Assembly: GCF_020921035.1 (NCBI RefSeq)
Contig: NC_063154.1
Coordinates: 18,511,861 to 18,575,860, forward strand
Reading direction: 5' to 3'
DNA: 64,000 nt
Origin: Rhodamnia argentea
Lineage: Eukaryota > Streptophyta > Magnoliopsida > Myrtales > Myrtaceae
A program made the translations under genes and the position numbers. The notes beneath the pieces were generated by a model. It searched no databases. It saw only the letters and a list, made by a program, of their open reading frames with translations, and was not told the DNA's origin. Shown here one piece after another: positions 48,126 to 60,100 of the stretch; position 1 is the first letter of the stretch, and each line of letters opens with the position of its first letter.

Positions 48126-48558
48126 TGTAACGGCCTAGGCCCTACGCGCTTCCATTGCGCCACTTTGCAAGATATTGTCCGCTTTGGACATACAGTCCTC
48201 ACGGGCACCCAAGGCTTATAAAGCCTTCCCAAGACCTCCTTCTAGGCAATGTGGGACTAGAGATGTCACATAATCCCCCCTTTAGCGGTACAGTGTCCCC
48301 ATTGTGCCCTCTGCGGCACTAGCGAGCGCCCGGAGGTCGGCTCTGATACCAATTGTAACGACCTGGGCCCTACGCGCTTCCGCTGCGCCACTTTGCAAGA
48401 TATTGTCCGCTTTGGACACACAGTCCTCACGGTTTTGTTCCTCCAAGCGTCGTCCATACAACGCCCGGAAAACGCGTCTTGTAAGTCTAAGGGCACCCAA
48501 GGCTTATAAAGCCTTCCCAAGACCTCCTCCTAAGCAATGTGAGACTAGGGATGTCACA
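48126..48558 (-). mobile_element. TRIM retroelement (complete, 433 bp)
   Basis: Two terminal repeats, 48126-48270 (145 bp) and 48354-48558 (205 bp), both running TGTAACG...GATGTCACA on the plus strand, bracket an 83-bp interior. Read on the minus strand, TGGTATCAGAGC (complementary to the initiator Met-tRNA end) lies just after the first LTR and an AAAGGGGGGA purine tract just before the second. That is the full layout of a terminal-repeat retrotransposon in miniature, with no coding capacity. The two LTRs differ by a 60-bp deletion in the left copy (near 48209). Flanking 5-mers do not match, so the flanks may have been rearranged. Confidence 0.85.
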
Positions 48559-48560
48559 CT

Positions 48561-49108
48561 GTTTGTCGTATTCTTCGATACCTTAAAGGCTCTCCTGGTG
48601 AGGGACGGATTTACAAACCGAATGGTTCTTCAACTCTGGTTGGCTATTCCGATGTTGATTGGGCTGGGTTAGCATGTGATCAGTGGTATATGAGTGGGTA
48701 CTGCACTTTTCTTGGTGGCAATTTGATTACTTGGAGAAGCAAGAAGCAAATTACCATTGCCGGATCTAGTGTAGAGGCTGAATATCGTGCCATGGCACAT
48801 ACTGTGGCTGAATTATTGTGGTTGAAATCCCTTCTCTAGGAGTTTGGACTTTCTACTAATCAACATGTTGATATGATGTGTGATAATCAAGCAGCTATTT
48901 ATATTGCTGGGACTCTTGTATTTCATGAGCGAACTAAGCATATAGAAGTTGACTGTCACTTTGTTCGTGATGCTGTGAAGTGGAAGTTGGTCGCTACTCC
49001 TTACATTGCTTCTAGAGATTAGTTTGCTAATATGTTCACTAAAGCATTGTTTCATCCTGCCTTTGTTAGTGGTTGTACCAAGCTGGGCATGGGTGACCTA
49101 TATGCTCC
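48561..49108 (+). pseudogene. Ty1/copia polyprotein 3' end (RNase H), decayed
   Basis: The plus strand reads the tail of a copia polyprotein: [98 protein letters not shown]. These are the RNase H and C-terminal motifs of the copia family. In-frame stops occur in the codons after KSLL and after ASRD, and everything 5' of VCRI is missing, the break being at the TRIM element. It cannot be functional. Confidence 0.9.
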
Positions 49109-49121
49109 AGCTTGAGGGGAG

Positions 49122-49366
49122 TGTTATGTTACTTATGTTTTCTAGGTTTTATTCCTTTCTACTTACATGGGGACATTATGGTCCTTGTACAAGTTATATA
49201 TTAAACAGCAGTAGGTATAGGGAAAAGAACATCGAAATTGAGAGCCGTTCTTTTGGCTTTACGTTTCTTTCTTCCTCTCTTCCTCTCTTCTTCTCTTCTC
49301 GTTTTCTCCCCGTTTCCTTCTTCTCTCTTTCCTATTTACCGCAAGTTCTCTAATCAGCTTTGTGAC
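49122..49366 (+). mobile_element. 3' LTR of the copia remnant
   Basis: Starts TGTTATG directly after the purine tract GCTTGAGGGGAG and ends GTGACA, with TATATTAAAC near 49196 as a possible promoter box. Its position after the copia RNase H and the TG...CA ends identify it as the 3' LTR. The right boundary is my best reading; no 5' LTR is present. Confidence 0.7.
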
Positions 49367-50282
49367 ATGAGTCGAAATCCTTAGTCATCGATCACAAAGA
49401 AATGCAGAACTTTTGTCATTGTCCGTGTCCAAAATTGACAGAAGATAAAAGGCACACAAGATGCAACTTCAAATACTTATGTCTGTCTTTGTAACCATTC
49501 AAATATTTGTGTATTGACGAATAGACAATCTACAACGATACGGGTAAGTGACAATTTTCACATAATTGTGATTATCAACAACTAGAAAACAGTTCGGCAA
49601 AAGAGGAAAAGAGAATTAAAAGGACGCAGATTGAATGATTTCAAAATGAAAAACAGAGAAGCTTTCACATATTTTTGGAAAAGAGTTCAGAACTAGTCCT
49701 CAAGGGTGCCTTGATGATATTTCCAGAAGACAGCTTCATTGACTTTAAGGATATTGAATGACGGCAAAAGCACATGATCTGCTGGTAGACGTTCTGAATT
49801 GGACTAGCTCATATATCATACATTAATCTTTCATACTTAGATTCCATAATCCAATGTCCCTTTTTTCCTCATTAGTTACTATGAATAAACCAGATCATCG
49901 ACTTAATCTAGGATTCACATATTTCTCGATGGATCGTCGGCCTACACTTTTTAAAGTAGCAATATCTCGCATGATTGAGATAAACAGATGATGGTGCTCA
50001 TTCCAGCTTAAAGATTCATCAGCAAAAATGGCATCTTTCTTAAGCATTGACAAAGAATTATAATAGAGTGACATGGACTTCAAATTCCATATCTGGTTTG
50101 GATGCTTCCTCAGTTATGACGACTTTGCAGTGACTTTCACAATATGAAAAATTGAGCCGGTTATTGCTGGAGTCTTTCTTAAATCAAACTCAGCCATCTC
50201 AAACAATGGTTTAACACACAAGAGTCCGTATTCAGTGTTCTTAATCACATGACACATCCTTATCCCAAATCTATATAAGAAG
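49367..50282. other. Intergenic, no gene seen
   Basis: AT-rich DNA with short open frames on the minus strand (49895-50326) that show no recognisable family. Exons 2-5 expected for the neighbouring PGDH-like pseudogene were searched for by eye and not found here. Confidence 0.45.
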
Positions 50283-50680
50283 AGACAGTGATACAAATGA
50301 TCCCTGAACTTTGACTCAATATGCAATGTGACCCATAAACTTTAGCCTAATATTTAATGTGGTCTCTAGATTTTTGGTACATATTCAATGTAATTCTTGA
50401 ACTAAATGCAAATATTCAAAGTAATCCTTTCATTAATTTAAGATCGGGGACAACAATGAACATTTCTATATGATTTAGACTAAATAAGACTAAATTAAAC
50501 ATGTATCAAAAGTTTAGCGATTGCATTGAACAAGTTAAAATTTCAAAGACTATATTGCATATTGGACTAAAATTCAAAGACCACATTGAACAAATTAAAA
50601 GTTTAGGAATCACGTTTCACATTGGGACAAAGTTCATGGACTATTTGCGTCATTTTCTCATACAAGAATTAGCACATAAT
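50283..50680. mobile_element. Palindromic MITE, 'gacataaatagtc' family
   Basis: Left 'tgatacaaatgatccctgaac' and right 'gttcatggactatttgcgtca' are inverted copies, with arms 'caatatgcaatgtgac' / 'attgcatattggac'. It sits where the first intron of the PGDH-like pseudogene would have been. Confidence 0.7.
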
Positions 50681-50915
50681 CATATTGATAGAACTGATGA
50701 AATTTGATAATACCCCATATGCAAGTCATGGTATCAAGTTCCAATAAGAAAAAGAACAAAGAAAAGGAGAAACTTCGGACTAACCAAACTTTGATGGCAA
50801 TCATTGCCCGAGCGATGTTTCTTGCCATGGTTGTCAAGAGCACCATCGCATGCTCAGCAATCACCGCCGTGCTCGCGTTCGATGTGTTCACCACCAAGCA
50901 CCGGCTCTTGTTCGC

Positions 50916-53875
50916 TGTCGCGACCTAAAAAATTCGAGAATTTCTAGGCTAATGGATTATCAGGTTAATTATTTAATCAACCTAACTCGGACTCTCCCAA
51001 GTCAATACCAAATCGCAACTTAAGGTTTAATTGATTAACATGCAATGTATTTTAATTTTGGAGCCGCCACTAATCATTTATGGTAGGTTGATTAGAAACC
51101 TAAATAAAATAGCGAGAGAACTATTTTATTCTTACGAACCAAAGATTAAGAGTTCGGGGGACTTGATTACGCTGATTACTCTAACGCCCTTTCGGTACCA
51201 TTTTATTTCATGAAAAATCATTTGAGAAGGCAACATTAATTGATTTTAACCTAAGTCACTAACAAAGGTTATCATGCGGGTGCACAATCAATTAATGAAC
51301 ATCCAGAAGTCAATATAATCAAAGGAGCATGCGCCACACAAGATGGTTCTTTTTTCAATTTTCGATTTTTATATGAATGCATGAGAGACTACACTATATG
51401 CAATGGCATGAATTAAATGCAAGACTAAACTAGATTACATGCAAACTAAATGAATGCACAAGTAGGACCATGATTAAATTAACTACGTGACACGTGTATT
51501 AATTAAAATGAAGACATGCAATTCTAATATGCAATTTAAGCTAAAATGCAACCTCGTATGACATGGCAAAGATGACGTGGCATAGATGACATGGCATGTA
51601 TGACGTGGCAAGGATGACGTGGCATGGATGAATGATTTTTTTTATATTTTCGGATGAATTAATTTCCTAAAATAGAACTATGTCAAAACAATTTTTATCT
51701 TGTATATTTTAGAGTTTACATTGACCTAAACCCTAATATATTGAAGATATATTATTTTAAACATAAGATTCTATTTAAACATGCGATTTCTAGTCTAGTA
51801 TGCAATCTAACCTAAATAAAAATTTAGATATGCAATATCTACATGATGTTATTTTTTAAAAGATGCAATTTTTAAATATGGAAAGTGACCGGAAGCAAAT
51901 CTTTTAGAATTTTCAAGATTACATCATACGACGGATATATTCTAAAAGATATGACAATCAAACAATTCAAATCAAATGGGGAAAGTGAATATGCCGATCA
52001 ATGTCAATCAAGAAAGCGGATATATCAGTCAAGTTTTGAAATATTTCGCAAATATTTGAGTCAATCTTTAATTCGTAATCCTACGATTAACGATTGAACC
52101 CAAATCCTTGCCTAATCGAGTATTCCATCAATAATCTCAAAGATGGACGTTCTCGATCGTGTGACAAGTTGCGAATTAAGAAAAGATTTCCTAATTGATC
52201 ACCTGTAGCTCAAAAGATTTCGTCAAATGAGGATATAGCTCAAATAGGTAATGAAATATTTCAAATCAATAAAGATAAGAATATTACCTGATTTGCGGAT
52301 TAACTTTCCAAAATTCAGATTGCAACAAATTGGCACGAGATCGCGGATCGAATCGACTCGTGGATTGTGGATCGACTAGCGGATCAAGGCCAACGGAGGA
52401 CTCGAATGGGGTGATTCACGGTGTGGTGTTCATCAAGGTAATATCGGCTCGATAATGGTCAGCTAGTTGCCCACAATAGAGCCCCGACTAGCCATGAGGA
52501 AATTGGCATTGAGAATTAAGACAATCCTACAGGGTTCATAAAGAACAATGAACCTGCACAAAGAAAAATTCTTGCACCCCCAAGTGTAAATGGAGAATTG
52601 GAAAAGTTATACGTGTGTGACATCCAATAGAAAGCTGCAATAGGACAAACTCAATGAAAATTGGATTAAAAAAGTAAACTGATACAAAACTTGTTGACTC
52701 CGCTAACCATAGAAACAAAGAAACTTGCATGGCAGATATGTTGAACGCCAAGGAATATGTCACGACAAGACTAATCTGCTCATCGAAGGGCACGCTATCA
52801 CCGAGAAACCTGTGAGGGATATAAAAAGAACTCCTGCATCACAAAGATGTTAGAACTATTAGGGAGAATTTGTCAGATGTTTACTGCGGTGACTGGGTCT
52901 CTTAAGGCCCCGGAAAGCTTGTGTTTATTGGTTCGCTGAACGTTGAAGCTCGCCTATTGATGTGTGTTCCTGGGCGTAATCTGGTGACATCGCAACCATG
53001 GATGAGCTCAATAAGGTGCTGCACGTCACTGGTTCTAATGATTTGCTCGCGAAGGACTGACTGCCTTGTCATTGGAGGTCGAGACCCTAAAGGCAGCCAC
53101 CCGTCGAACGGTTGCCGTTGATGTGGGTGTAAGGGTCTGGAACAGCTCACAGTTTGGATTTCGAGATCGGGTCTGCTAGTGAAGTGGCCCTCAAGAACAA
53201 GGCGTCGGTCTTCCTCCTGGTCGCCAGTTTTCATAGACGTGATTGTGTGTTCATTTTGCCCTCATTGGCTGCGAAACCATCTTTGAAGAATCCAGCCCCC
53301 GCGATTTCTCGTCCTCCATTCTTGGACGAAACCTCCTCTCAAATTCTGCTGAATGTGAATAATGTGTGGCCGTGTATTATGATGTATGGCCTCCCCCCCA
53401 TCGTGTTGTGAACAAGCTCCCTATTTATAGAACAAACTAGGGTTTCGTGACTTTCGTTTAATTACGAAGTAGTCCCTTAACTTCAGGTAATCGCAATTTG
53501 ATCCGGAGACAAATTATTCCATTTCATAAAGTCTTTTTTTCAATTAATGAGCATCCTTAATTAAAAGGCTTTTTCCCAAATAAAACATTAAATGGGCTGG
53601 TTTAAACTCAAATTAGACCTCAAGACCTTAATGAATTTTTTCGGAGTTGCCTCCTAGCTAGCCGAATTCTGCTCTTTGAGCTTTGGTCCACCGCTCTTCG
53701 ATTGGAATCCATTTTCCACCGCCCATCCGATTAAATGTAAATGCAATGTAATGCAACATGATGCTAAAAATAATATGAAAAATGATTTGATTATTTTTGG
53801 TAGGAATTAAAATTAATTCCTCATTTTTATGCAAAATAAATAACTAAAAAGATAGTCAAAATTTAGGAGTCAACA
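50916..53875. mobile_element. LTR-type insertion (2960 bp) with 5-bp target duplication
   Basis: The segment begins TGTCGCGACCTAAAAAATTC and ends AATTTAGGAGTCAACA (TG...CA) and is bracketed by TTCGC at 50911-50915 and 53876-53880. Removing it and one TTCGC restores a continuous PGDH reading frame. I see no second terminal repeat inside, no primer site and no protein remnants, so a large solo LTR is most likely; a non-autonomous element is possible. It contains four 'gacgtggca' type repeats (51568-51625) and a GC-richer part (52880-53400) with open frames on both strands but no recognisable product. Confidence 0.82.
51560..51630. repeat. Short tandem repeats 'gatgacgtggca'
   Basis: About five diverged units, 11-13 bases each, of gatgac(g/a)tggca inside the LTR-type insertion. 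Confidence 0.75.
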
Positions 53876-55087
53876 TTCGCCACCGCCAAATCCACATTGT
53901 CCACACCGAACCGGGCGATTCCGACCACCTTCAACCTCCCGTGGGACAACCGGAAGACTTCCTCGCCCACCTTCATCTCGCTGCTCACAATCAGAGCCTC
54001 GCAGAGTGCGGCCCTCGAGGTGAGCTCCTCGGGATCAAGATCGACGGAACCATCAATGACATTGGCATGGTGCCGGAAGAGCTCTAGGCCCGCTTGTCCG
54101 AACTCCTCCGCCACCACAACGGTGAGCTTCCCGACTCGATCGCCAGCAGTTCGTGATGCCAAGCGGGGCCTCACGGGGAGGGGGCTCCGGTGGCAATAGG
54201 GGAAGGAGGGACAAGAAGCTGCGAGAGGGAGAGAGCATCCGGTGAGGTCCATCGGAATCATATTGGTTGTCATTTTCTCGGTGGAGCTTGGAAGCTGGGT
54301 TCTTGGCGTGGCTATGGCGGTCGGGTCGATGCAATGAAGATGAAGCTTGTTGGAGTTGGTGAATACTTCGAGGGCCCTTGTTTCTCACACCCGGCACGCC
54401 CACATGAGCTTAGAGAAACTAAAGTATGATCCGACGACATGTGACCCCCGGCACGGAATGCGGGGGTTCGAGGGTAACGCCCCCGACACGGGTGTCTTGC
54501 TGCTCTGTTAGCGGGCGGGGGTTCCGCTTTGGGATGAAGAATGATTTTGGGCTTGTGTTTAAATTAGCCCATTTGTTAAGGGATTAAAGGGGTTTCAGAT
54601 AAGTTTAGATTTTTGGCCCGTTTAGGGCATATATATTTACTCGTTTTTGGCTGATTATTGTAATGAGTTATGCGATTGTAAACCTAAATAATAGTGAAAT
54701 CTCTTTGCAGAACATAGTTTTATTCTGGGGTGAACATGGGTAAATAATACATCGTCTAATTTTCTTCTATTATCTGTGTGATCGTTACGAATCGGTTTGC
54801 GATACAAAGGCGAGGAGGTGTTCGTGGAATCAAATGCATGAACACTCGTTTATAAAACTAGTTGACGTGTCCAAGTGAGTTCAAAAATGTTACATTTTCT
54901 TAATTCATGGAATTTGAATGGGCAATCAAAACTTATGTATGATGCTCATTTAAATACCAAAGCTTTTCGCTGGCTTACATAAGCGACAAATCGGACAAAT
55001 TTCGGGTAAATTGATTTCGTGGCATTTATAATGTAATTTTAATATGGCGTGATATCTTTTTAAAAAATAGCCAATCCTTGTGGATTT

Positions 55088-55182
55088 TAAAATTTTAAAT
55101 ACTTCTAAAAAAGCTAAAACTAAATTTTTTAAAATACTAACTTAACACAATTTTTTAAATTAAATTTTAAAATAAGCTAAAA

Positions 55183-55242
<60 letters not shown>

Positions 55243-55438
55243 CCCTCACTGGCGTGGTGGAGCGGCGGCGGTGGCGGCAAGTCCTATTCGCCTAGTTCTC
55301 CACCCTTCTCTTTTTTAAAAGAAGTTTTTTAGCTTATTTGTATATTTAATTCAAAAATTTTTTGAATTTTTTTCTTTTTAATCTAATTAAATTTGTATTT
55401 TAATATTTTTTTTGAACTTTTAGCTTTTTTTATTGCTA
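55088..55438. mobile_element. AT-rich inverted-repeat MITE with a microsatellite in the loop
   Basis: Left arm 'aaaaaagctaaaactaaatttt' and 'aataagctaaaaa'; right arm 'ttttttagcttatttgta' and 'ttttagctttttttattgc'. These are inverted copies on either side of a (AG)n run and a short GC-rich piece with GGCGGC triplets (55256-55280). Confidence 0.65.
55185..55240. repeat. (AG)28 microsatellite
   Basis: 56 bases of uninterrupted AG, the longest simple repeat in the window besides the TA run at 709. Likely polymorphic. Confidence 0.97.
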
Positions 55439-58400
55439 ACCGTAGATTTGAGCATAACAAATCGACCGAACTAAGAAACGCTAGAACTAACAGATTTGGT
55501 GCGGTTCCCAGCGGCTTCGGTCCAGTTCACGATCCCATAAAATTAGAACCGATTATAGTCGGTTTGGTTCTCGGTTCTAGGGAGAACTATATCGACAAGA
55601 CCGTCCGGACCGAACCAAATAATATTTTTTGTAAAAAAATAATTTCCTAAATATAAACTTAAACCTAAATCTAAGGTGCTTGGTATAACTTTTATTTTAA
55701 GGACAACATGATGCAATTAATGAGAAGTAATACGGTGAATATGTCCTTAACAAAAAAAAATTTAACGACAAATCATAAAATAAAATAAAAATGCGATTGA
55801 TCCAATGACTGGATCGCCTCGAAAACAGACCGGACCGGTCAATGCGGTCCAATCCAGCCCCAAGACTATCTGATTCGATTCCTAATCTTTGAAACAGGGA
55901 ATCGATCGGACGGGAGTAGGAACCGATTAACCCTTGGTATTTGGATGTCTGACGACCCACGTCGGTTTTAGATATTAATAATAACAAAAAAAATCCACAT
56001 CGAATTTCCTACCAAGGAGATCGGAGTTGCACTTAAGTGTTGTTGTTTAAAAATGTTGACACTTAAGTGATCTGAAAAAAGTTTGAAACTAAAGTAAGCG
56101 TCGTATACAAGTTTTTGCATTTCTTATGGCCTTTTGCCAATTTGAATGATATCTTAGATTTTAGTGAGAAGCTCCATTGTTTTTTTTTTTTTCCTTTTGT
56201 TGTTTATAAGTCTAATAAAACATGGGGAGAAAGCTATCGCTAATCCGGTATTATTATATGAAATGCATCAAGAGTTATAAAACATAGTCGAAAGTGCATT
56301 CGAATCCTAATCATCTTGATGTTCGCGCCATTTCGACCTTCATCTTATTGAGAGCAGTGGTGATCATTGAATCGGAGAAAGCGGATGCTACCCCAAATTA
56401 AGTACTGTTTAAATCATAATTACATCAAGAAACATATGGAAATCTTGTTGTTAAATGATTGTATGCATGATTTGAATTAGGAGGATCCATTCAAAAACAA
56501 AAGCACTATTTATAGAGTCACTTTAAAATCGCAGAGTCAATTCTAGATTTTTTCTTAAACTCATTTTAACTTTCAATTTGAGTTTTTATTTTCAAGTTAT
56601 GCTCTTAATCAAGCCGCTGTCTCGGTAAATCCACAAAACTCAAATTAGATCATATGGATACAAATGGTGCCCAATTTTGTAGAAATCCAAACTATATAAA
56701 CTTATCCGCGCCACCCGCTGCACTGCTAGGAAATGATTGCATAAATTCGAAAAGCTTTACGATTTAATCCCACTTCTGAAAATATTTAGGCCTTGATCAC
56801 GTTTATGTCGTTCGGCACATTCAATGCTAATCTTTTTCTGCGCGATTTTTTTTCGTTTTGGGGAAATGAACTTAAAAAAATAAAAATCAGTAAGAAGTTA
56901 AAAGTGTCATAATACTTCTCAATCTCTTTTTAACCCTCAATCCATGGAACGTGTGAGTCGTGACAATGAGGTGGAGGCAGCTTCTAATGAAATTTCATAA
57001 AATTTTTCAAATATAAAAACCTGCAAAATAGGTACGTATAGACCGGTTAACTTACAGATTCTCCTTAAAAATGTGTTTCAAGTCTCCATTTACATTGTTC
57101 TTAACAAGTTCATAAGACATACTTTAACTAATTAATAACAGCTAGACAAGGAACTAGATATCTAAATTAAAAAAAAAAAAATTGGGTCTTATTTATCTAA
57201 TTTAATCGAACAAAGAATATGTAAAACCAATCTCAAGAGGTATTGAGACGTATCATCCCTACATGAATTCTCTTGTCGAACTCAATTTAGCTTCAAACAG
57301 GACATATAAACTGATTAGTCAGGACCGTATTATCACAGTGTGAATTCTCTTGGGGAGCTCAAACTAGTCCCCAACCGAAAAACATATCATCTGTTTGATT
57401 CCAAAACTTGTCGGTAGTGATGAAGATTGACCCGGTCGACGGTGAACGGCGACAACATGACCAGTGGTTGCCTGGCCAGGTTCAGAATTACATTCTGGAA
57501 CTCTTGATCTCGTTCCTCATTTTCATGGCAAAAGATTGAACTTGTAACTTGCAAGACGTCACACGCGTAATTTCTCGATAAATTCCTTAATACTTAAGTG
57601 GAAGGATAGAGAAACTATAATAGGGTCACCATGAATTAGACCGTAGATTTATGTCAGGATTGAAATCTTCAAAGAGTCAAAGATTCTATGATGGTCACAT
57701 TTTTTGTATAATGTCCCCAACCTGCCGGAACAGGTTAATGAGGGACTTAATTATTATTAATTTTATTCCGTAGTACATAAATTAAACTAGGCAAAGAAAA
57801 TTATTATTTTTTCTCTCTAACAACCTTACGTGTTGGACTTAATCGATGCTGGATTCGATGTCCGAAGAATAATTCCGAGAATAAATGGAGCGACAACGAC
57901 TTCTCTACCTATTCAATCCAATTGAAAGCAGACTGCCCACACTGGGACTGAGGAATTCTCGAGAATTTATTACCTTATGTTCAGGAGATTACATGGGATT
58001 GATAAAACATTTAAGCAGATAGTACAAACGTATCGCAAGTCAAAAGAGAAAAATCCATTGCTTTGAACACATCATAGGATCATGAAAAATGGACTAAGCC
58101 CAGCCAATCTAGTTATGTGTAAGAATTCATTGAAGAAAAATGGCGCTTTTCAACATTTAATATTCTTTGACTAATGTCAGCAAATAAATCAGCCGAAAAA
58201 CCAAAGGAAGAGAATAATCGATGATAAATGGACTGAATATTTCTATGCGTGTAAAGAAATTCATATATTGGACATACAAAATAGGTTTATAAGTTTAAAT
58301 GAGAATTCAAATACGAAGATGAATACACAAATATTTTGCTAAGCTTGGAGTCATCCTCCATAATTTCAAGGGAAGTTACAATTGGCAGTATTACAAAATT

Positions 58401-58450
58401 ACTTCTGCAAAAATTGCACTTTACTCGAGATCGAGACACTCACGTTTTAA
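55439..58450. other. Intergenic, no gene seen
   Basis: 55440-55930 resembles the hAT-like CCGGTT-rich repeats ('ggtttggttctcggttctag') but I could not define its ends. The rest is AT-rich, with no gene recognised on either strand. Confidence 0.5.
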
Positions 58451-58456
58451 GGGGGG

Positions 58457-58800
58457 AAATTATACAGAAGTCCCAAACACATTGTAAGGAAGTCAATTAA
58501 GTCCTAAACCTATTAATGATTTACAAATTTAATCCTAAATTTTTCAATTGTGTCAATTTAGTCCTAAATCTTTTGATAATTTTGCAATTTAGTCATAAAT
58601 TATATTTTATGATTTACCAATATAATCTTTTCGGCTAAATATCCAAATACTAGGTTTAGGATTATAATGGCAAATCTTCAAAAGGTTTAGAACTAAATTG
58701 ACAAATCGTCAAAAGGTTTAGGGCTAAATTTATTAGCGCAATTGAAAGGTTTGACTGAATTGATTATCGTATAATCAGTTTATGACTTTTTGGATAATTA
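58457..58800. mobile_element. Palindromic MITE
   Basis: Arms 'gtcaatttagtcctaaatctttt' and 'aaaaggtttagaactaaattgac' are inverted copies around a centre near 58620-58660. The outer ends 'cagaagtcccaaacac' and 'gactttttggataattatc' are weakly inverted. Confidence 0.6.
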
Positions 58801-60100
58801 TCATCACTCTTAGGTTGTGCTCAATTGCTTAGAACAATATCAATATAGTATACATACACGGTGTGTTGTAAAAATGCTATCTCTTCCTCGAAGACTGCCA
58901 ATACATGAAAGACAATGTCGGTCGGGAAATGGCATCGGGTTTGTTCCCGTGTCGGTCCATGTTATGTGAGTGTCGGGTATGTTGTACATAATATCGTAAG
59001 ATATATCAGGAAAGCCGACTCTGCTTGGAATAAAACATTAGGGCACTCTCCAAGAGTATCACCATGTCAGGATCGATCTTGAATAGAAAGAAGTGCATGA
59101 ATGGAGAAATACATTTCTCTCCACGTCAAGAAACTCGATTCAGTTGTGTCTTTCTTTTCCTCATGAAAAAAGAAAGGCCTAATCAAATTCAGAAAGGCCC
59201 GTGCTTTATGCTTTTTGCTCAACTTCAAAAACTCAATTCACTCTTTACTTTATTAAAATCTTTCTTTGCACGCAATTTAATTTTATTAATAAAAAAGACT
59301 TGAAACTTTTAGAATTGTGCAAATATTAACACGTACATTCGCATATTATTTCTTCACACATTTTTAGGTTTTGAAAGAAAAGAAAAAATTTACCTTTTAT
59401 TTTTGCTTTATCCCAAGCAAACGAGTCCTTGATGTATTGATATAAGTTATCTCATCCCCATTCCAGCTGATGCTCGGAAAGCCAAAACAAAGACGGTAAG
59501 TATACCTTCTAGGGTGAGTTTGGGAAAACCTTAGGGTTTTAAAAGCTCATTTAGAGAAAACGTTTTGAGTCAAAGCGTAGTTGGTAAAAGCAATTGAGTG
59601 TTTAGTAAATTATAATAGAAAAGCAAATTTGATATAATTACCGCTTTGAAAAGACAGTATTTCAAAAGTCTTTTGGTGTTTTTATGTGAACAGTTTAAAC
59701 TTTTAACTTTTTTAATTGTTAAAAAATTGGAAAAAGCAATGACGCAATTTCTACAACATGTAAATGAAATGTTAACAATTTTATGAGCATAAATTCATAT
59801 TTCTTCTATGGTTAAAAGATCAAATTCAATAGATATAACAATGTACTATAACACTTAAAAATGCTTAAAAAAGTCACATGTGCACTCTTTCTCAATTGAA
59901 AAAGAGTAATTTCAGCACAATAAACATGGTCACATACGGCCATGGAAGGAAAGATGACATCCTTCAAAAAAATTACAACTATTCTTAATTATTCGCTGAA
60001 CATATAGCTATTCGATCACATAAATGTACTGTCAAAAGATGCATTATCATTTGAATTATCATCCCCTTATTTACATCATCAGTCAACTATTTATCCATAA
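58801..60100. other. Intergenic, no gene seen
   Basis: AT-rich. A 79-codon open frame at 59064 has no recognisable features. 59520-59660 ('ggtttt-aaaagctcattt', 'aaagcgtagttggtaaaagc') resembles MITE arms. Confidence 0.45.

Larger units (their letters stand above)
50789..54273 (-). pseudogene. PGDH-like pseudogene, exon 1 split by an LTR-type element
   Basis: Minus strand 54273-53876 encodes a transit-peptide-like start, then KLTVVVAEEFGQAGLELFRH, SVDLDPEELTS, EALIVSSEMKVGEEVF, LKVVGIARFGVDNVDLAVAN. The exon then continues at 50910-50789: KSRCLVVNTSNASTAVIAEH and AMVLLTTMARNIARA. This is exon 1 of a phosphoglycerate dehydrogenase, a paralogue of the gene at 32962-36415. It is cut by a 2960-bp insertion at Ala-Asn. 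At the exon end the donor G/GTAAGT of the intact paralogue has become AAAG/TTTGG, and no exons 2-5 follow. It is therefore dead twice over. The upstream part (54053-54273) stays fully open, so the insertion may be fairly recent. Confidence 0.9.

Noticed and set aside
49660..50290. Search for exons 2-5 of the PGDH-like pseudogene
   Set aside because: No GFGxVG, TPHLG or ACT-domain phrases could be read on the minus strand; the downstream part appears lost.
51560..51630. Possible CRISPR-like array of short repeats
   Set aside because: Units are 11-13 bp, adjacent without spacers, inside a plant LTR-type element; an ordinary tandem repeat.
52902..53234. 110-codon minus-strand frame within the LTR-type insertion
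   Set aside because: No gag, protease or polymerase motifs; a plus-strand frame of similar length overlaps it.
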